The position numbers and the translations under genes were made by a program. A stretch of 64,000 bases of DNA from Hellea sp965224755 (GTDB lineage Bacteria; Pseudomonadota; Alphaproteobacteria; Caulobacterales; Maricaulaceae), in assembly GCA_965224755.1 (NCBI GenBank), contig OZ245061.1, positions 1,054,001-1,118,000 on the forward strand, read 5' to 3'. Below the pieces are notes generated by a model, which did not search any database, was not told where the DNA came from, and saw nothing but the letters and a program-made list of their open reading frames with translations. Shown here piece after piece: positions 25,794 through 34,800 of this stretch (positions within the stretch are counted from its first letter, which is position 1; each line of letters starts with the position of its first letter).

Positions 25794-25900
25794 CCTCATC
25801 CTGAGGAGCGCAAAGCGCGTCTCGAAGGACGAGGGCGGGACTTGGGGCGGGTCCTTCGAGACGGCTTGCGGATAAATCCGAAAACCTCCTCAGGATGAGG
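25794..25900. repeat. Palindromic repeat element between gcvH and gcvPA
   Basis: Nested inverted repeats: outer arms CCTCATCCTGAGGAG (25794-25808) and CTCCTCAGGATGAGG (25886-25900), inner arms GTCTCGAAGGAC (25819-25830) and GTCCTTCGAGAC (25851-25862). Sequences of this kind recur between genes in many alphaproteobacteria. It lies inside the operon yet carries no T-run, so it probably does not stop transcription; it may protect or shape the mRNA. Confidence 0.8.
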
Positions 25901-25916
25901 AAAGGACTTAAATAAA

Positions 25917-27257
25917 ATGCGTTACCTCCCTTTAAATCAAAATGACCGTGCGGCGATGTTGGACGTTATCGGCGTGAAGACCATTGACGGCTTGTTCGAA
26001 GACGTGCCCAAAGCGGCGCGACTGGATAAGTTAATTAACCTCCCCGCGCATCAATCCGAAGCCGCTGTCGAGCGCCATATGTCGCGTTTATCTGCAAAAT
26101 CTATCTCGGCGGGATCTGTGCCGTTTTTCTGTGGGGCTGGGGCCTATAGGCACTATATTCCGGCGACCGTAGATCACTTGATCCAGCGTTCGGAATTCCT
26201 TACCGCCTATACGCCTTATCAACCCGAAATCAGCCAAGGTACATTACAGACACTCTTTGAATTCCAAACCCAAGTCGCGCTGCTGACCGGGATGGATGTC
26301 GCCAATGCCTCTATGTATGATGGCTCCACCGCCTGCGCCGAAGCGGTGGTCATGGCCAAGCGGGTGACGCGGAAAAGTAAAGCCATCCTCGCGCCGGGTC
26401 TGCATCCGCATTACGCCGCCGCGACCCAGACTTTGGCCTCGACGCTTGATATTGAGATTAACGAGATCGCGCCTGTCATCGGCCAAGATCCAAGCGTGAT
26501 AGATTTAATTACTGACGAAACCGCTTGCGTGGTTGTGCAGTCGCCCAATGTCTTTGGCGAGATTGTTGACCTCGCGCCGATTGCCGAGAAAGCCCATGCC
26601 CATAAAGCGCTGCTCATTGCCGTCTTTACCGAACCTGTGGCGCTGGGATTAATTAAATCCCCCGGCGAACAAGGCGCGGATATTGTTGTCGGCGAAGGTC
26701 AGGGCATCGGCGTTGGACTGAACTTTGGCGGGCCTCATGTCGGGCTGTTTGCTTGCCGACAAAAGCTGGTGCGGCAAATGCCGGGCCGGGTTTGCGGGCA
26801 GACCGTGGATGCCAATGGTGACCGAGGTTTTGTACTGACGCTTAGCACCCGTGAGCAACATATTCGCCGCGAGAAAGCGACGTCGAATATCTGCACGAAT
26901 AGCGGTTTGTGCTGCCTAGCCTTCTCTATCCATATGAGCCTGCTCGGCGATGCGGGGCTCAAGCAAATGGCGGTGCTCAATCACGAAAATGCCTGCCACC
27001 TTGCCGATGTTATTGACGGGATAAAAGGCGCGGAAGTGGTCAACGACACTTTCTTCAATGAGTTCACGGTGCGGCTGGATAAGCCCGCCGTCGATGTGGT
27101 GAAGGCGCTGGCTGATAAAAATATTCTCGGCGGTGTACCGTTCTCTCGTATATCGGGCGGAACACATGAAGACCTGCTCCTCGTTTGCGCCACAGAAACA
27201 GCGAGTGACGAGGACATCCACGCCTTTGGCCACGCGCTTGAGGAGGTGTTGTCATGA
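25917..27257 (+). CDS. gcvPA: Glycine dehydrogenase (decarboxylating) subunit 1
   Basis: 446-residue N-terminal half of the split P protein, the PLP enzyme that decarboxylates glycine and loads the H protein. Typical sequence runs from RYLPLNQNDRAAMLDVIGV through FCGAGAYRHYIPATVDH, ASMYDGSTACAEAV and the C-terminal RISGGTHEDLLLVCATE. It forms a heterotetramer with GcvPB, which carries the PLP lysine. The stop overlaps an ATG (ATGA at 27254-27257) that opens a 60-codon frame across an inserted repeat up to gcvPB. Confidence 0.97.
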   Translation: MRYLPLNQNDRAAMLDVIGVKTIDGLFEDVPKAARLDKLINLPAHQSEAAVERHMSRLSAKSISAGSVPFFCGAGAYRHYIPATVDHLIQRSEFLTAYTPYQPEISQGTLQTLFEFQTQVALLTGMDVANASMYDGSTACAEAVVMAKRVTRKSKAILAPGLHPHYAAATQTLASTLDIEINEIAPVIGQDPSVIDLITDETACVVVQSPNVFGEIVDLAPIAEKAHAHKALLIAVFTEPVALGLIKSPGEQGADIVVGEGQGIGVGLNFGGPHVGLFACRQKLVRQMPGRVCGQTVDANGDRGFVLTLSTREQHIRREKATSNICTNSGLCCLAFSIHMSLLGDAGLKQMAVLNHENACHLADVIDGIKGAEVVNDTFFNEFTVRLDKPAVDVVKALADKNILGGVPFSRISGGTHEDLLLVCATETASDEDIHAFGHALEEVLS

Positions 27258-27440
27258 AAAATAAACAAATTCTTTCTGTCCTTCTCCCCGAGGGAGAAGG
27301 TGCTGCGAAGCGGCGGATGAGGGGCCCGCGGCAATACATACCGAGCTTCGTTTCATTATACCGCATGCCCCTCACCCGCCCTTCGGGCACCCTCTCCCTC
27401 GGGGAGAGGGAAATCGTTGTGGGAGCGGCATCATGAAAAA
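27252..27440. repeat. Inverted-repeat element inserted at the gcvPA/gcvPB junction
   Basis: Imperfect inverted arms lie at 27280-27324 and 27368-27412 (core CTCCCCGAGGGAGA and CCCTCGGGGAGA, outer GATGAGGGG and CCCCTCACC) around 43 bp. The unit is bracketed by a 10-bp direct repeat TCATGAAAAA (27252-27261 and 27431-27440), which holds the gcvPA stop on one side and the gcvPB start on the other. A 60-codon open frame (27254-27436) crosses it and overlaps both genes by four bases. Confidence 0.75.
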
Positions 27441-28983
27441 CGAAGGACGGCCAACAAGTCCCATCGCGGCCAATAGTAATGACGTCAAAACTGCCTCGGG
27501 CAATAAAGCGCTGGAGCAAGCGACGAAACTGATTTTCGAGACGGGGACGCCGCGCCGCACGGGGATTGATTTTGCAGAGCCTAAAGGCCGCGCGAGCCGT
27601 CTTGGTAATCAGGAGCGCGAAGGCGAGATTGGCCTTCCCGGCCTCTCCGAGCCGGAAACCCTGCGCCATTATGTGCGCCTGTCGCAAAAGAACTACGCCA
27701 TTGATCTCGGTGTTTATCCGCTGGGCTCTTGCACCATGAAACATAATCCGCGGCTGAACGAGAAAGTTGCGCGGATGCCGGGCTTTGCCGATGTGCATCC
27801 TTTGCAGCCTGAAAGTACCGCGCAAGGCGCATTGGAGCTTATGCACCAACTCTCTCATTGGCTAATGACTTTGACGGGGATGCCCGCCGTTGCGCTCACG
27901 CCCAAAGCCGGAGCCCATGGTGAGCTGTGCGGGATGAAGGCCATTCGCGCGCGGCTCGACGCTGACGGGATGACTCATAAGCGCCGTGTGCTCGTGCCCG
28001 AGTCCGCCCACGGCACCAACCCGGCCACCGCCGTGCAATGCGGTTTTACCGTTGACGAGATTCCGGCTTCGGGTGATGGCCGTGTTAATCTTGAAGCGCT
28101 TAAATCAAAGCTCGGGGATGATGTCGCCGGTATCATGCTGACCAATCCAAACACTTGCGGATTATTTGAGCGCGATATCATTGAGATCGCTGACCTCATT
28201 CATGCTGCTGGCGGCTATTTTTATTGCGACGGGGCGAATTTTAACGCCCTTGTGGGCCGTGTGCGTCCCGGCGATCTCGGCGTTGATGCGATGCATTTGA
28301 ATCTTCACAAGACATTCTCCACGCCCCATGGCGGCGGCGGCCCCGGCTCCGGGCCGACGGTTTTATCCGGCGCGCTGAAAGATTTTGCGCCTGTGCCTTA
28401 CGTGGTCAAAGACGGCGATAGCTACCGCCTCGTTGAGCATAAAGATGATAAAAGCTTTGGCCGTATGTGCGCCTTTCACGGCCAGATGGGCATGTATAGT
28501 CGCGCGCTGACCTATATTATGAGCCACGGCGCGGACGGGCTTAAGCAAGCCACCGAAGACGCCGTGCTCAACGCCAATTATGTGCAGGCGTCATTGTCTG
28601 ATGTCATGACGCCGGCCTTTGGCGGCTTGTGCATGCATGAAGCATTGTTTGATGATCGTTTCTTAAAAGATACGGGTGTGGAAACGCTCGATTTTGCCAA
28701 AGCGATGATTGATGAAGGCTATCACCCAATGACGATGTATTTCCCATTAGTGGTTCACGGCGCGATGTTGATCGAGCCAACGGAGTCAGAATCCAAAGGC
28801 GAGCTTGACCGCTTTATCGGCTCAATGCGGCATTTGGCCAAACGCGCAAAAGAGGGCGATGTCGAGATGTTCCAGCAGGCTCCGATTTACGCGCCCATGC
28901 GTAGGCTCGACGAAACGCAAGCGGCAAGGAAGCCGATTCTACGCTGGACACCGCCAAGCGAAGCGGTGGAAGCGGCGGAATAA
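27433..28983 (+). CDS. gcvPB: Glycine dehydrogenase (decarboxylating) subunit 2
   Basis: 516-residue C-terminal half of the split P protein, carrying the PLP site. The Schiff-base lysine is K293 in HLNLHKTFSTPHGGGGPGSG. Other landmarks are YPLGSCTMKHNPR, SAHGTNPATAVQCGF and the C-terminal APMRRLDETQAARKPILRW. The first 30 or so residues are poorly conserved in the family. It is the last gene of the operon and is followed by an inverted-repeat element and a bidirectional terminator. Confidence 0.97.
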   Translation: MKNEGRPTSPIAANSNDVKTASGNKALEQATKLIFETGTPRRTGIDFAEPKGRASRLGNQEREGEIGLPGLSEPETLRHYVRLSQKNYAIDLGVYPLGSCTMKHNPRLNEKVARMPGFADVHPLQPESTAQGALELMHQLSHWLMTLTGMPAVALTPKAGAHGELCGMKAIRARLDADGMTHKRRVLVPESAHGTNPATAVQCGFTVDEIPASGDGRVNLEALKSKLGDDVAGIMLTNPNTCGLFERDIIEIADLIHAAGGYFYCDGANFNALVGRVRPGDLGVDAMHLNLHKTFSTPHGGGGPGSGPTVLSGALKDFAPVPYVVKDGDSYRLVEHKDDKSFGRMCAFHGQMGMYSRALTYIMSHGADGLKQATEDAVLNANYVQASLSDVMTPAFGGLCMHEALFDDRFLKDTGVETLDFAKAMIDEGYHPMTMYFPLVVHGAMLIEPTESESKGELDRFIGSMRHLAKRAKEGDVEMFQQAPIYAPMRRLDETQAARKPILRWTPPSEAVEAAE

Positions 28984-28999
28984 CGAAACCACTATATCT

Positions 29000-29073
29000 G
29001 TTCCCCGCCTCCGCGCGGGGACCTCCCGCAATGAAGAAGTCTGTTGAGGGAGATCCCCGGTCAAGCCGGGGAA
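29000..29073. repeat. Inverted-repeat element (CCCCGC...GCGGGG family)
   Basis: Left arm 29000-29027 (GTTCCCCGCCTCCGCGCGGG, then GACCTCCC) and right arm 29048-29073 (GGGAGATCCCCGGTCAAGCC, then GGGGAAC) are inverted. It belongs to the same family as the element at 15267-15345, in diverged form, and lies between gcvPB and the shared terminator. Confidence 0.65.
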
Positions 29074-29102
29074 CACGGAAAGAGAATGGGAGAAGGGCAT
29101 AT

Positions 29103-29134
29103 AAAAAAGCCGCCTCGAATGGGCGGTTTTTTTT
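29103..29134. terminator. Bidirectional rho-independent terminator
   Basis: AAAAAA-GCCGCC-TCGAAT-GGGCGG-TTTTTTTT: a hairpin with an A-run on one side and a T-run on the other. It can end both the rightward gcv operon and the leftward atp operon, which converge here. Confidence 0.88.
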
Positions 29135-29153
29135 ATTCATTTTAGTGCAGGGC

Positions 29154-29672
29154 TTAGTTCAGCACTTTGCCCATTTGCGCAATTCCGTCTTTGACGAGGC
29201 TGGCATGGTCTGCCGCATTCAAATCCCTGCGCAGCAAGCGTTCAGCCGCTTCAAGCGACAGGTCGGCCGCTTTGGCGCGGACTTCGTTTAGCGCTTGGGC
29301 TTCTGCGGTTTTGATTTTGGCTTCAGCCATAAGCGTGCGGCGCTCTAGGCGTTCGGTCAAATCTTTGCGGGCATTAACGGCCATGATTTCGGCGTCGTGG
29401 CGGGCTTGCTTGACGATATCTTCGGCGAGCGCTTCGGCTTCTTTTTGCTTGCGCTTATAAGAGGCCAGCAAAGCTTGCGCTTCTTCGCGCAGGCGGCGGG
29501 CTTCGGCCAGCTCATTGCTGATTTTTTCCGAGCGCTCATCTAATGTTTTACCGATCAGCTTATGCACACCTTTCCAGCCCAGTAGGGCGAGAAAACCAAG
29601 CACACAGACTGCAACCCAGAAAGCTGGATCAAGGTGGAATGGTAAATGGGTAGCGGAGGCTTGAATGAACAT
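29154..29672 (-). CDS. atpF: F0F1 ATP synthase subunit b
   Basis: 172-residue peripheral stalk subunit. An N-terminal membrane helix (FWVAVCVLGFLALLGWKG) is followed by a long charged coiled coil (ISNELAEARRLREEAQALLA onward) that reaches F1. It is the last gene of the leftward atpI-B-E-F'-F operon, with 3 bp to the paralogous b' gene. The F1 genes are not in the window, which is usual in alphaproteobacteria, where F0 and F1 operons are separate. Confidence 0.95.
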   Translation of the reverse strand: MFIQASATHLPFHLDPAFWVAVCVLGFLALLGWKGVHKLIGKTLDERSEKISNELAEARRLREEAQALLASYKRKQKEAEALAEDIVKQARHDAEIMAVNARKDLTERLERRTLMAEAKIKTAEAQALNEVRAKAADLSLEAAERLLRRDLNAADHASLVKDGIAQMGKVLN

Positions 29673-29675
29673 GGC

Positions 29676-30215
29676 TTAGCCCTTCACGCTGGCGAGGGCG
29701 GATTTGATACGCGCCGCGCTGGTCTTAACGCCGGCGACTTTTTCAAGAATGGCGCCGATTGTATCAGCGGCGACATCATCAATCTTAGCCATAGCCGCTG
29801 TTTTTATTTTACGAATGCGCGCGTCAGCCTCGGCTTGTTTACTGGCGAAAACAGCTTCCGCCGTCTCGACCTCTGCCGCGAGTTCTGCGTCAACGGATTT
29901 GCGCGTGGTCTCGGCGATATTATGCGCCTTGGCACGGGCGTCAGCCACAGCCTGCTCATAATCGGCTTCCGCTTGCTCGGCCTGTTTTTGCATGCGCGCG
30001 GCTTCGTCCAAATCATCAGCAATTCGGTCGCCGCGATTGGTCAGGCCCTGATCGATTTTGGGTAGGATAAAACGCGAGAGCAGAAAATACATTATGCCAA
30101 AGGACAATACGAGCCAGAATATCTGGCCCGTAAAAGTTTCAAAGGCAAATTGTGGCATACCTTCGGAGGCTGCCTCGGCGTGAGCCGTCTCTACATGCGG
30201 TTGTTCAGCAGCCAT
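29676..30215 (-). CDS. atpF': F0F1 ATP synthase subunit b'
   Basis: 179-residue second b-type stalk subunit, which pairs with b as a heterodimer in alphaproteobacteria. An N-terminal acidic, His-containing extension (EQPHVETAHAEAASEGMPQF) precedes the membrane helix (GQIFWLVLSFGIMYFLLSRF) with the family FILPKI motif, then an Ala/Glu-rich coiled coil. It lies between atpE (34 bp upstream) and atpF. Confidence 0.95.
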   Translation of the reverse strand: MAAEQPHVETAHAEAASEGMPQFAFETFTGQIFWLVLSFGIMYFLLSRFILPKIDQGLTNRGDRIADDLDEAARMQKQAEQAEADYEQAVADARAKAHNIAETTRKSVDAELAAEVETAEAVFASKQAEADARIRKIKTAAMAKIDDVAADTIGAILEKVAGVKTSAARIKSALASVKG

Positions 30216-30249
30216 TATGGCCTCCTAAAAGGGCCTCCCAAAAGGATGC

Positions 30250-30474
30250 TTAGCTACCCAGAATGATAAAGGCCATGACGAAGCCGAACAGGCCAGTCGC
30301 TTCGCACAGCGCAAAGCCGAGCAGAAGGTTAGTGCGCTGCGAGGCGGCGGCGGATGGGTTACGCAATGCGCCTGACAAATAATTGCCAAAGATCGACCCG
30401 ATACCGATACCGGCGCCGATAAGAGCCATAGAGGCGAGACCCGCCCCGATAAATTTTGCTGCTTCTGCTTCCAT
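30250..30474 (-). CDS. atpE: F0F1 ATP synthase subunit c
   Basis: 74-residue proteolipid forming the rotor ring. Two helices (ASMALIGAGIGIGSIFGNYL and LGFALCEATGLFGFVMAFII) flank the conserved polar loop RNPSAA. The proton-carrying carboxylate is the Glu in ALCEATGLF. Full normal length, with a ribosome site AGGAGAACT ahead of the ATG. Confidence 0.98.
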   Translation of the reverse strand: MEAEAAKFIGAGLASMALIGAGIGIGSIFGNYLSGALRNPSAAASQRTNLLLGFALCEATGLFGFVMAFIILGS

Positions 30475-30503
30475 GATAGTTCTCCTAGAATGATGGAATA
30501 AGA

Positions 30504-31250
30504 TTAGTGTTCAACGTGATATACGTCATTAAGATAGACACAGGTCAAGATCGCAAAGACAAAGGCTTGCAGACCTGCAACCAAAAATTCAAGCGCGACA
30601 ATCGCGACTGTGCCGATAATCGGGCCAATCGCTGCAAACATTTTCCAGCCGCCTGAACCGACGAGATAAGCGATAAACACCGCGAAAATTTTCATCATAA
30701 CGTGGCCCGCTGTCATATTAGCGAAGAGCCGCACCGCGAGGGTGACAGGGCGCGAGATGAAAGAGATAATCTCAATCGGAATGATGAGCGGATACATAAT
30801 CATCGGCAAGCCCGCAGGCGCGAAGATTTTAAACCAGCGAAAGCCGTTTTTCCAAATACCGGCAATGATAACCATGCCGACAGTAAACACCGCCATCGCG
30901 CCTGTGACGGCGATATGGGAGGTAAAGGTAAAGGCATAGGGGTTCATGCCGAAGAAACCGGCAAAGAGAATGAAGAAGAAAATGGCAAAGACATAAGGGA
31001 AGAATTTCATCGCTTCCGGCCCGGTCGTGTCTTTGAGCATATCGGCGATAAATTCATAGGACATTTCGCCGAGGGACTGCATCCGGCCCGGAATGAGCTT
31101 GCCTTTGGCCGTCAGAGCGAAGAAGATAATCACGCCAAGCGCGGCAATCACCATCCAGAGGGAGGCATTGGTAAAGGATATGTCGTGACCCGCGATAGGC
31201 GGCAGGTCGAAGATCTTTTCGATCTTAAACTGGTGCATTGGGTCTGCCAC
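30504..31250 (-). CDS. atpB: F0F1 ATP synthase subunit a
   Basis: 248-residue membrane subunit providing the proton half-channels. The essential arginine lies in the helix motif RPVTLAVRLFANMTAGHVMM. Other helices include SLWMVIAALGVIIFFAL, AIFFFILFAGFFGMNPYAF and the C-terminal ALEFLVAGLQAFVFAILTCV, the family hallmark. It follows atpI by 11 bp and precedes atpE by 29 bp on the minus strand. Confidence 0.98.
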   Translation of the reverse strand: MADPMHQFKIEKIFDLPPIAGHDISFTNASLWMVIAALGVIIFFALTAKGKLIPGRMQSLGEMSYEFIADMLKDTTGPEAMKFFPYVFAIFFFILFAGFFGMNPYAFTFTSHIAVTGAMAVFTVGMVIIAGIWKNGFRWFKIFAPAGLPMIMYPLIIPIEIISFISRPVTLAVRLFANMTAGHVMMKIFAVFIAYLVGSGGWKMFAAIGPIIGTVAIVALEFLVAGLQAFVFAILTCVYLNDVYHVEH

Positions 31251-31261
31251 GGCCCGCTCCT

Positions 31262-31630
31262 TTAATCATCGTCATCATCGTCTGGCATGTCTTCGCCGAG
31301 GGGCACATCAGCGCTGGCGGCGTCCATTTTGGCCGCCGTTCGCAATGTGGTTTTTATTCCCGCGACAAAGCCAAAGCCCAGCCCGATTATCAATATCCAA
31401 GGCGCTGTCCCGAAGAGCTTGTCCAGACCATAGCCCAGACCCGCGCCGACCAAAACAGCAACCACTAATTCCGTACTCAGCCGCCACGCCATCCCCAAAA
31501 GGGCTCCGTCATCCTCATACTCCGTATCTGATTTGTTATTTCGGGCTTGCGCGGATTTCACGCGCTGCTCCAAAGCTTTCAAATCAGCGGATATCTCAGG
31601 TTTTGACGGTTTTCCGTTTGGTTTTAACAT
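31262..31630 (-). CDS. atpI: AtpI-like F0 assembly protein
   Basis: About 122 residues. A charged N-terminus (ISADLKALEQRVKSAQARNN) is followed by two helices (LSTELVVAVLVGAGLGYGLD and WILIIGLGFGFVAGIKTTLR), the pattern of AtpI/AtpQ proteins that help insert the c ring, and a poly-Asp tail. The ATG at 31628-31630 is used; the frame extends to 31711 without support. First gene of the atp operon. Confidence 0.88.
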   Translation of the reverse strand: MLKPNGKPSKPEISADLKALEQRVKSAQARNNKSDTEYEDDGALLGMAWRLSTELVVAVLVGAGLGYGLDKLFGTAPWILIIGLGFGFVAGIKTTLRTAAKMDAASADVPLGEDMPDDDDDD

Positions 31631-31839
31631 AATAGGCTCAGGCCTCCAAGAATCTCCAAAGAAACCCCCAGAAAGCGCGCGGAACCTAGCTATTACAGGG
31701 GGCGAAGTCAACAGGGGCGGGTGCAGAGCTAAGCGGTTGAAAACTATGGGTTTTGCGGGAATTAGGGCAAGTGCGACAATCTGTGCAGGGGGAGGGGGGA
31801 TTTGGGGAAAAGTGCCCTGCCATGAGTAGTGCTAATACC

Positions 31840-34800
31840 CTACTCCGCAGCCACCAGCCGCTCCGCTGCGTCCAGCTCCATGCTCAGCAACTGAGACACT
31901 CCCTGCTCTGCCATTGTTACGCCGAATAATCTGTCCATTCGGGACATGGTTACGGCGTTGTGGGTTATGGTTATGAATTTGGTGTCTGTTTGTTTGATCA
32001 TTTCGTCGAGTAGGTCGCAATAGCGGGCGACATTGGCGTCATCAAGCGGGGCGTCGACTTCGTCGAGCACGCAGATCGGGGCGGGGTTTGAGAGGAAGAC
32101 TGCGAAAATTAGGGCCGTGGCGGTTAGGGCTTGTTCGCCGCCGGACATCAGGCTCATCGAGCCGATCCGTTTGCCGGGTGCGTTGACCATAATTTCGAGG
32201 CCGGCTTCGAGCGGGTCATCGGATTCGGTTAGCGTCAAGGCCGCTTGGCCGCCGCCAAATAGTGTTTTGAACAGCCGTCCAAAATGGCCATTAACGGTGT
32301 CGAAAGCTTTAAGGAGTCTTTCGCGCCCTTCGGAATTAAGCTCCTCTATGCCTTCGCGCAAGCGGGCGATGGCGGCTTCAAGGTCTTGGCGTTCATCATT
32401 CATGGCCGAGAGGCGCTCCTCCTGCTCGGCGGCTTCCTCATCCGCGCGCAGGTTAACCCCGCCCATTTTCTCTCGCTCAGTGGACAGGCGTTCGAGCTTG
32501 CGCTCGATGTCATGTTCGGACAGGCCGCTATCGGGGGACAACTCGCCGAGATGCGATTTTAGCTGGGATGGCTCGCATTGCAGGGTTTCGTTGATGCGGG
32601 CTTTGGTCTCGCCGATGCGCTCCTCGGCGGCGGCTTGCCGGGCCTCGGCTGCGGCGCGGGCTTCGCGGGCTGTTCCGTGAGCGGTTTCGGCTTCGCGGGC
32701 GCCGTGGTCGGCTTCGCGGTAAGCGGTTTCGGCTTGGGCCAGCGTGTCGGCGGCAGATGAGCGGCGGGTTTCGGCGGCTTCGAGTTCGGCAAAAAGTTTA
32801 TTCCGGCGCTCTTCAAATTGGTCAGGGCCGTCCGTGGCCGCAGTCAGCGATAGATTTGCCGCGTCTTGCCGTCCTTGCAGGGAGCTTACGCGCTCAGCAG
32901 CCGTTCCCGAACGCCGGGCCCAATCGGCGCGCTCAGTTTCGACGGAAGCCAGCCGCGCGGCGCGGGCTTCGGCTTCGTTTTTCAGGCTGTGATACTGCCC
33001 GCTGGCTTCATCGGCGCGGGCGCGGGCGCCAGCCAGTTTTGCCGAGAGCTCTTCTTGCTGGGCCGACATATCTTCGCCAACAGAGAGTTCGTCATTAGCG
33101 GTCTGCGCCGCGCCGCGTTGGGCAGTGAGCTCTTTAATCTCGCGCTCCAGACGTTCGAGCCGGTCTTCAAGCGATGTTTTTTGCGCAGAGGCGCGGGCAA
33201 TATCGGTTTCATATTGCGCGGCGGCGGCTTGTGCGGCGCGGTCGCTACGCTCCAAATCGGGCAGGGCGTTACGGGCTTCGCGCGCGGCGTCTGCCGCCAT
33301 GTTTTTTGCCTCGCGAGTTGCCTCAAAAGCGCTTTGCGTTTTTGCCTCTGTCCGTTCGGCCAATTCGATTTCGCCGGCCAGTTCGGTCAGGCGGGTTTGC
33401 TGTTTTAGCTTGATGGCGGCAGAGGTCTCTGCGCCCGCAGCCATTTTGAAACCGTCCCAGCGGGCAAGTTGGCCGTCTTTTGTGACGAGGCGCTGACCGG
33501 GCCATAATGTTTTGGCGAGCGCGTTAATGTCGCCGGGCGCGACAACGCCGATTTGGGAGAGCCGGGCGGCAAGTTGCTTCGGGGCGGCGACAAAATCAGC
33601 GAGGGCTGTAATGCCTTTGGGTAAATCCTGTTTGGGATGCTCCGCGCCTGACCAATAGAGGGTAGCCGCCTCGCCAATAGCCGCGTCGAGATCTTCGCCC
33701 AGCGCGGCGGCGAGGGCCTGTTCATAGCCTTTTTTGACGTCCAGCTTGGACAAAGCCGTGTCCCAATCGGCGGCGTCTCCGCGCGAGACAACGCGCTGAA
33801 GCGCGGATTGTTCAGCGGTCAGTTTAGCGAGGGATTGCCGGGTCTCGGCTAGGTTTTCGCGGGCGGCATTGTCTTGGGTTTCGGCTTCGCCGCGCCGGAC
33901 GGTTAGAACTTGTTCTGCGGCGCGGGCTTTTTCCAGAAGCTGCTCGGCCTCTTTGGCGCTGGCGGCAAAGAGGTTTTGCGAGGAACCGCCGTCTTTTTGC
34001 AGGGAAGCCAGCGTGTTCTGGGCTTCGCTTTGCTCTGTCGTCAGGCGGGTCAGGCGGTGCTCGGTTTGGGAGAGTTCCCGGGCGGCGGCTTCGCGGCGGG
34101 CATTTTGATCAGCGGCGCGGCGGGTGAGTTCGTTGTAATCGGTTTCGAGCGAGGAGCGGGACGCAATCGCGGCTTCGGCCTCGTCGGCGGCAGCGTCGAG
34201 AGCGGCGCTTGTATCTTTGACGGCGTTGAGTTTTTCAAATTCAGCCGCCAGCCTCGCCTCGGCTTCGCCCGCATCTTCGACAATTCCGGTTTCGCGGGCG
34301 ATATCAGCGGCGAGCTGCTCAATTTGTGCTTCGAGCTTACGGATTTCCGTATTGGCGGCATTTTCGTCCTGCTCCAGCGCGTCTTTGGCAGCATTAAGCC
34401 GGCCCAAAACAGCGGCGGCAATGATCTGTTCTTCGCGTTTAGGCTCCAGCAAGCCGGACAACTCTGCCGCTTGGCGGGTCAGTTCCGAGGCTTTGGTGGC
34501 CGTATCCGCGACCTGGTTTTCGCAGGCTTTAAGCGCGTCCTGCGCCCCGGCCAAAGTATCCAGCGCCGAGACCCAGCGCTTTAGCCAGAGTAGGGCCTTA
34601 TATTCGTGGATTTCCCCGGCGAGGCGTTTATAACGCGCGGCTTGGCGCGACTGGCGGCGCAAAGATAAAAGCTGGCTTTCGATTTGGCCGAGAATATCGT
34701 CAAGGCGCGAGAGATTGGTTTCGGCGGCGCGCAGGCGCAGCTCGGCCTCATGACGGCGCGAATGCAGCCCTGAAATTCCGGCGGCTTCTTCGAGGATACG

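Noticed and set aside
27254..27436. 60-residue ORF between gcvPA and gcvPB as a real gene
   Set aside because: It translates the inverted-repeat element itself, shows no protein family features, and is better explained as the frame crossing an inserted repeat. It is kept only as a possible coupling device.
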